NCBI GenBank assembly: GCA_937893735.1
Contig: CALBGD010000204.1
Span: 1 to 5,483, forward strand
Length of the DNA: 5,483 bases
Direction: 5' to 3'
From: an uncultured Clostridia bacterium
GTDB taxonomy: Bacteria; Bacillota; Clostridia; Oscillospirales; Ruminococcaceae
Shown: positions 4,993 through 5,483 of the stretch, piece by piece
Layout: the number at the start of each line of letters is the position of its first letter
Numbering within the stretch: the first letter of the stretch is position 1
Translations under genes and position numbers: made by a program
Notes under the pieces: model-generated
Databases searched by the model: none
The model's input: only the letters and a program-made list of their open reading frames with translations
What the model was told of the DNA's origin: nothing

Positions 4993-5483
4993 CAGCTTTT
5001 CTTCTCCTTTAACTTTTGTGCAAGCATCAGCAGGTCGTCGTCCGACATACTTGCTGCATCTCTCTGTTTTATATTATCATGGTACTCGTTGAGCACCTTT
5101 ATATAATCTTCGGCAACGTCCCCGCTGTGCGCGAACTGCGAAAAATCATTCAGTATCCCATAGATACGCCCGACTTCCTCGGTTGAGAAGCCCTCGTTGA
5201 ACATACTTCCGGTGAATATCACCCCGGCGTTGTTCTTCTCCTCCATAAACTCGAACACGCGGCGGTTGAACTCAGTCGCAAAGCCGTCTGTAAGCTTTTT
5301 CCGCACTGCGGGAAGCTTGTCCTGATTATGGAACGCAAAGCACAGTATTCCGCGCTCGGCCTTTTCCTCCCTCGGGAGCTTTGCGGATTCAGGGTTTATC
5401 TTGTCCTTTACGCGCGGGGAAATCAGCTCCCTGAGCTGCTCGCGGTCGGATTTCTTCTTCTGCCTGTTGATCTCGCTCTTAAC
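4992..5483 (-). CDS. dnaG: DNA primase DnaG, C-terminal part (cut by the window edge)
   Basis: The minus-strand frame is open from the right edge to the TGA at 4994-4992, giving the last 163 residues of a longer protein. The GTG near 5306 is not a real start. The fragment opens with a charged stretch ([14 protein letters not shown]) followed by [20 protein letters not shown], the linker and start of the C-terminal domain seen in clostridial DnaG. The rest is helical with the [19 protein letters not shown] type pattern, fitting the helicase-binding domain that docks on DnaB/DnaC. The zinc-finger and TOPRIM catalytic domains would lie beyond the window. Identification rests on this linker motif plus position directly before rpoD, the usual Firmicute order. 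The stop overlaps the sigma start, implying coupled translation. Confidence 0.88.
   Translation of the reverse strand, partial: VKSEINRQKKKSDREQLRELISPRVKDKINPESAKLPREEKAERGILCFAFHNQDKLPAVRKKLTDGFATEFNRRVFEFMEEKNNAGVIFTGSMFNEGFSTEEVGRIYGILNDFSQFAHSGDVAEDYIKVLNEYHDNIKQRDAASMSDDDLLMLAQKLKEKKS

Noticed and set aside
2899..5106. A 735-codon open frame on the + strand running antisense through both sigma genes
   Set aside because: It lies opposite two certain genes. It stays open because the paralogues share codon bias and an in-frame offset of 1128. It has no ribosome site at its GTG start, and its product is rich in Leu, Val and Cys with no recognisable domain.
4992..5306. A free-standing 104-residue gene starting at the GTG at 5306
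   Set aside because: The frame continues open to the window edge, and the upstream 59 codons encode recognisable DnaG linker sequence, so this is an internal codon of dnaG.
1..5483. CRISPR arrays, tRNA or rRNA genes, insertion sequences, phage or defence genes
   Set aside because: No repeat-spacer pattern, tRNA-like cloverleaf, transposase motif or terminal inverted repeat was seen. The window reads as core chromosome apart from the lone regulator.

Overview
The window looks like chromosomal DNA of a clostridial Firmicute. The best guess is a Ruminococcus-like member of the Oscillospiraceae. The guess rests on three things: strong AGGAGG-type ribosome sites, a small clostridial TSCPD-domain protein beside metF and a stand-alone methionine synthase activation protein, and the dnaG-rpoD gene order. 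The genus is inferred from protein style, not proven.

Left part (1-1926, + strand): a compact three-gene operon. It holds a TIGR03905-type TSCPD protein, a full-length methylenetetrahydrofolate reductase (metF), and a protein resembling the reactivation domain of B12-dependent methionine synthase. The third gene starts at GTG inside the end of metF. The operon closes with a clear intrinsic terminator. MetF makes methyl-tetrahydrofolate, and the third protein would rescue oxidised cobalamin on a methionine synthase. The catalytic MetH itself is not in the window.

Middle part (1927-2766, + strand): a single TetR/AcrR-type regulator. It has a strikingly perfect promoter (TTGACA, 17 bp, TATAAT, extended -10) and a leader of about 105 nt carrying overlapping inverted and direct repeats that may be its own operator. 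A hairpin that can work as a terminator in both directions separates it from the convergent sigma genes.

Right part (2773-5483, - strand): the end of dnaG (primase) followed by two complete, tandem, primary-type sigma-70 genes. The first sigma start overlaps the dnaG stop (UGAUG). This is the DNA-primase/sigma macromolecular-synthesis operon with rpoD duplicated. Both copies keep region 1.1, regions 1.2-3, the 3.2 finger and the region 4.2 helix-turn-helix. The downstream copy carries substitutions at positions otherwise nearly invariant in primary sigma factors, including the Asn of the core-binding QEGN motif, which is Tyr. Two housekeeping-type sigma factors with apparently the same promoter specificity, made from one operon, is the most interesting feature here.
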